Assembly (NCBI GenBank): GCA_031553935.1
Contig: JAVBKS010000022.1
Span: 16,713-80,712, forward strand
DNA from: JAISDD01 sp031553935
Lineage (GTDB): Bacteria; Bacillota; Syntrophomonadia; Syntrophomonadales; Syntrophomonadaceae
Direction of reading: 5' to 3'
DNA: 64,000 bases
The position numbers and the translations under genes were made by a program. A model generated the notes under the pieces. That model made no database searches. It was not told where the DNA came from and saw only the letters and a program-made list of their open reading frames with translations. Shown in pieces: positions 61,065-64,000 of the stretch (its first letter is position 1; each line of letters starts with the position of its first letter).

Positions 61065-62555
61065 TCAGTTAATCGCCCTGGGTACATTCGCCAAACACTG
61101 TACAAAACTATGCCGGTCGAGGGTCTCTTCTTCAAGTAAAAGCTTTGCAATTCTTTCTAAGGTATTAATATGGGCTTTTAACATGTCTTTAGTTTTAGAC
61201 TCAATAGCTGCAATGATGCTTTGGCATTCAGCAAACAACAATTCTTGGGGAACACTTGCTGCTGAAACTATTCCCAACTTAGATATTCCTGATTCGATCA
61301 ATTCCTGTGCTAATGACCATGCTTGAACAAAGTCGTTCTTTGCTCCGGTACTGCGATCTCCTAGCATTACTTCTTCCGCAATTGAACCAGCCAATGCCAC
61401 CATTATTTGCTTCTCTAAATGCTCCTGAGTGAAAATCATCTGATCTTCTCCCAAGTTTTTGCGTATAAATCCCAGGGCATTTCCGCGCGGAACGATAGTT
61501 AGAGTGGATACGGATCCGGGATCAGTTAGTTCGCTCAAAAGTGCATGACCGCTCTCATGCCATGCAATACGAACTTTTTCTTCATCTCGAGCTTGCCTTT
61601 CGGCGATTTCACCTAATAGCACTTTATCAATTGCTTGCGAAAAATGCTGTTTTTCAATTGTGCCGACATTTTCCCGCAAAGCAATTATTGCTGCCTCATT
61701 GGCCAGACTCTCAAGATGTGCCCCCGAAAATCCATATGTCTCACTGCTGATATCATCAATTACTTGCAGATTGCTTACCGGCTTATTGCGAGTATGCAGT
61801 TTTAATATCTTAGCTCTGCCTTGTTTGTCGGGCAAATTAACCTGAACCAGTCTGTCAAAGCGACCTGGTCTTATTAGTGCCGGATCCAGCATATCATAAC
61901 GATTCGTCGCCCCCATCAAAAGAATGTGGACATTCTCATCAACACTAATTCCATCCATCTCAACCAACAGCTGATTTAAAGTTTGATCATACTCCAAATG
62001 GCTGGAATGAGTCCCTCTCTTGGTCCCCAAAATATCTAGTTCATCAATAAAAATAATCGCACTTCTGTTTTTACTGTTACAGGCCAACCGGCGGGCCTCA
62101 GCGAATATTTTTCTAACTCTTTTCGCGCCAAGACCGGCATAAATCTCAATAAACTCACTCCCAGAAGTCGCCAAGAAAGAAGATGAAGTATAATTTGCAG
62201 CTGCTTTTGCCATCAAAGTTTTACCGGTACCAGGTGGACCTACTAACAAGATGCCCTTGAGTGGACGTATTCCCATGTTTTTCACATAGTCAGGATGAAT
62301 TAGGAATTCCAGAGCTTCTTGCAATTCATTAATTGCTCGATCTTGACCTCCGATGGAATCAAAGCTGAAATTTTCGATACTATCTTTTGTTTTGCCTACA
62401 CTCGCAAACTGTTTGCCATTAGCGTTATTCTTGTTGTAAAAATACAACAAGCCAGCGATGGCAAATACTAAAAATGCGAGTGGAAAAATATTGTAGCCGA
62501 TTATTGCCAAAAAGACCAACAATCCGGCACCACTGCCAACTAGCGCTTCCTTCAT
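61065..62555 (-). CDS. FtsH-like AAA+ zinc metalloprotease without external domain
   Basis: 496 residues. ATG at 62555 follows AAAGG. Two close hydrophobic segments fill about 8-40, with no room for the extracytoplasmic domain of canonical FtsH. The AAA module has LVGPPGTGKTLMAKAAANY near 105 (Walker A), IIFIDELDILG near 168 (Walker B), and MGATNRYDMLDPALIRPGRFDR near 215 (SRH with Arg finger). The peptidase domain has the zinc motif AWHESGHALLSEL near 333 and the third ligand in STGAKNDFVQA near 410. It is expected to degrade membrane or unfolded proteins. The 170-residue anchored protein encoded upstream may be its partner. Confidence 0.88.
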   Translation of the reverse strand: MKEALVGSGAGLLVFLAIIGYNIFPLAFLVFAIAGLLYFYNKNNANGKQFASVGKTKDSIENFSFDSIGGQDRAINELQEALEFLIHPDYVKNMGIRPLKGILLVGPPGTGKTLMAKAAANYTSSSFLATSGSEFIEIYAGLGAKRVRKIFAEARRLACNSKNRSAIIFIDELDILGTKRGTHSSHLEYDQTLNQLLVEMDGISVDENVHILLMGATNRYDMLDPALIRPGRFDRLVQVNLPDKQGRAKILKLHTRNKPVSNLQVIDDISSETYGFSGAHLESLANEAAIIALRENVGTIEKQHFSQAIDKVLLGEIAERQARDEEKVRIAWHESGHALLSELTDPGSVSTLTIVPRGNALGFIRKNLGEDQMIFTQEHLEKQIMVALAGSIAEEVMLGDRSTGAKNDFVQAWSLAQELIESGISKLGIVSAASVPQELLFAECQSIIAAIESKTKDMLKAHINTLERIAKLLLEEETLDRHSFVQCLANVPRAIN

Positions 62556-62681
62556 GATAACTACCTTTCCCAAACCTTATATAAATACCTTAAATATTCC
62601 CAATTTAATTGCGCATCAAATTTCATTATTATCCAATTCGCTCTGAGGTATGAAATTAAACGCAAATTAGTATTACCACAA

Positions 62682-63194
62682 TTATTTGCGGCTAAAAACC
62701 TCGTACAATGCCGAGTCCTCATCTATTAGCTCCAAAAAAACGTGTTCATCATCTATGCTAATTTTGGCGCTTATGCCATTGGCTCGACTTAAACTTTCTA
62801 ATTCCTGACTCAACCAGACATATTTATTCCCGGCTATGGCTTCATAAATAAATGGTTGTAAGCGCACATAAAAATCCTGCAATTTTGTACATCTAGAGTC
62901 ATTAAATACTAACTGGTAATCAGCATCACTAAGCTGAGAATTCAGCTGGTTCTTAATAAGGTAATACGTTGACTGCAAGTCTTTAATCCCACTTATATGC
63001 GTCTTAACCAAAAAGGATTTGTCAATCTTTTGAATTTCTATATTATCGACTCCATCAATCGCGGTTATACTATCTTGCAAAGGGTCGATAATAACATACT
63101 GTTTATAGCCATAATATCCCAAGCTAGCACATGCCAATATCACAAAAAATGCCAAAATGGCCAACCAGCTTTTAAAATCATTGAAATTCGCCAA
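62682..63194 (-). CDS. Membrane-anchored protein of unknown function
   Basis: 170 residues, TTG start seven bases after GGAGG. A single N-terminal membrane segment (about 10-32) precedes a soluble part with an alternating strand/helix pattern (DGVDNIEIQKIDKSFLVKTHISG near 47-70, then YYLIKNQLNSQLSDADYQLVFND). It has one Cys near 103. No known family was recognised; the domain has a generic alpha/beta look. A strong promoter sits immediately upstream, and the FtsH-like gene follows after 126 nt with no terminator seen, so they are probably co-transcribed. Confidence 0.7.
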   Translation of the reverse strand: MANFNDFKSWLAILAFFVILACASLGYYGYKQYVIIDPLQDSITAIDGVDNIEIQKIDKSFLVKTHISGIKDLQSTYYLIKNQLNSQLSDADYQLVFNDSRCTKLQDFYVRLQPFIYEAIAGNKYVWLSQELESLSRANGISAKISIDDEHVFLELIDEDSALYEVFSRK

Positions 63195-63216
63195 AATTCT
63201 GCCTCCTTTTGCCTAC

Positions 63217-63225
63217 ATTATAGCA
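63217..63225 (-). promoter_or_regulatory. Extended -10 promoter of the anchored protein/FtsH-like operon
   Basis: The minus strand reads TGCTATAAT, an extended -10 element, about 20 nt upstream of the start codon at 63194. A -35 with TTGTAT is closer than ideal (14 bases), consistent with extended -10 use. Confidence 0.55.
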
Positions 63226-63274
63226 CAGCTATGTGTATACAAAGATCAGCAAATATTGGTAGTGAGGTGTAACT

Positions 63275-63481
63275 AATTATTTTCGTGCGAAGAAGTTTTT
63301 GGTTCTTTTTTGAAAAAAGAACAGAGAGAAAAGTTAGAATAATTGACTGTTGTCACCAAGCTTCAATTATTAAACTAGTATTATTTATTGATATATGTTC
63401 TGTATATTAACAAATAACCAATCTGCATTGCTATCTCTTACTTTTTTGAAAAAAAGTAAGCAAAAAACAGCCTGCGCAATG
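63275..63481. repeat. Imperfect direct repeat, copy A
   Basis: A 207-bp element also found at 63793-64000. It contains two internal palindromes: GTTCTTTTTT/AAAAAAGAAC near 63303-63322 and CTTACTTTTTT/AAAAAAGTAAG near 63437-63460. It ends with CTGCGCAATG. Copies are about 85% identical. No ORF covers it. Function unknown. Confidence 0.8.
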
Positions 63482-63792
63482 AATAACCCTAAACATTTAC
63501 CGAAACTCTGCCTGCGCACCTTTTGAGGCGTTAAACTCGGCTCCGCCTCAGACAAACGCCTACTTTGTGCTCGGCTTTCGTTTGGTAAATTGTAATAGTG
63601 TTTTCCAGATGCTCCGGCGTTAGGGGACCGGTTTAGATAGTGCTATTCATTCGTTCCCCTAATACTTAAGCGTTTTGAAAATAATTGGCTACAGTTAGCT
63701 GGCGTAAGGCTGAGCACGAAAAGGCATCCTGTTTGAGGCAGAGCCGAGTTTGGATGCCGTGAAAGGTGCGAAGCGCGAGCCGCTAAATGTCC
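63482..63792. other. Structured spacer between the two right-end repeats
   Basis: 311 nt with no supported gene. It is richer in G+C than the flanks and has an inverted pair: AACTCGGCTCCGCCTCA near 63534-63550 and TGAGGCAGAGCCGAGTT near 63735-63751, with one mismatch. A second pair is TTAGGGGA near 63624 and TCCCCTAA near 63656. It could be a relic or non-autonomous mobile element flanked by the repeats. Confidence 0.5.
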
Positions 63793-64000
63793 AATTATTA
63801 TCACGCGAAGAGATTTTTGGTTCTTTTTTTAAAAAAGAACAGAGCGAAAAGTGAAAAAAATCGACTGCTGTCATCAATGCTTGAATTATTAAACTAGTTT
63901 TATTTATTGATATATGTTCTGTTTCATAACTAACAACTTATCTGCATTTCTTTCTCTTACTTTTTTGAAAAAAAGTAAGCAAAAAACTGCCTGCGCAATG
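63793..64000. repeat. Imperfect direct repeat, copy B (reaches the window edge)
   Basis: Second copy of the 207-bp element, offset by 519 bp from copy A, with the same two palindromes and the same CTGCGCAATG end. It reaches the right edge, so more copies may follow. Confidence 0.8.

Noticed and set aside
63695..63877. A 60-codon minus-strand ORF in the right-end repeat region
   Set aside because: No ribosome-binding site and it runs from the spacer into a repeat; not supported as a gene.
1..64000. CRISPR arrays, tRNA/rRNA genes, prophage or transposase genes
   Set aside because: I saw no regularly spaced short repeats, no tRNA TTC-arm/CCA patterns, and no integrase or transposase motifs in any frame.

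Overview
The window is a dense, AT-rich stretch of a low-GC, endospore-forming Firmicute (class Clostridia in the broad sense). The evidence is a complete spoIIIAA-AH operon, spo0A next to spoIVB, a ylmC/ymxH-type gene, the sepF/yggT/divIVA division cluster, S-layer-homology (SLH) proteins, 4Fe-4S proteins, and the gene order folD-xseA-xseB-ispA / dxs-tlyA-nadK-argR-recN-spoIVB-spo0A. I cannot name a genus. Almost everything is read on the minus strand, so transcription mostly runs from high to low coordinates. No tRNA, rRNA, CRISPR array or transposase gene was seen.

Region 1 (1-14.6 kb) is an exopolysaccharide/capsule operon. From its promoter-proximal end it encodes a Wzz-like chain-length protein, a BY-kinase, a membrane sugar-nucleotide 4,6-dehydratase, and a WbpA-D-E-B-like set that would make UDP-2,3-diacetamido-2,3-dideoxyglucuronate. 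Then come a GNAT-like protein, a pyruvyl transferase, an F420-hydrogenase-beta-like Fe-S protein, a Wzx flippase, a FemAB-like transferase and a truncated polysaccharide deacetylase. Region 2 (14.7-21.7 kb) holds cell-surface genes: VanZ-like, an anchored hypothetical protein, two SLH proteins and an LCP ligase. Region 3 (21.7-26.9 kb) has hflX, an endonuclease Q-like PHP protein, a NUDIX hydrolase, a 41-codon small gene, a PepT-like peptidase and spo0A.

Region 4 (27.2-43.3 kb) is the isoprenoid/DNA-repair/folate supercluster. Between dxs and ispA lies a 570-nt gene-free segment closed by a perfect 11-bp terminal pairing and followed by a 190-residue membrane protein. By context and protein features this is the OLE RNA with its partner OapA. 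An oppositely oriented cysK separates it from ispA, and two sets of tandem repeats lie upstream of the RNA. The dxs gene has no ATG/GTG/TTG at its conserved N-terminus and appears to start at AUC behind an excellent ribosome-binding site. Two adjacent folD paralogues have complementary losses: one has lost catalytic residues, the other the NADP-binding motif.

Region 5 (43.3-53.3 kb) has the Asp23/AmaP/DUF2273 envelope-stress module, accC, a carboxyltransferase fused to a complete AccB-like biotin domain, and the spoIIIA operon with a candidate sigma-E promoter. Region 6 (53.3-63.2 kb) contains the ylm/division cluster, nrdR, ylmC and an FtsH-like protease without the external domain. The right end (63.2-64 kb) is non-coding and repeat-rich.
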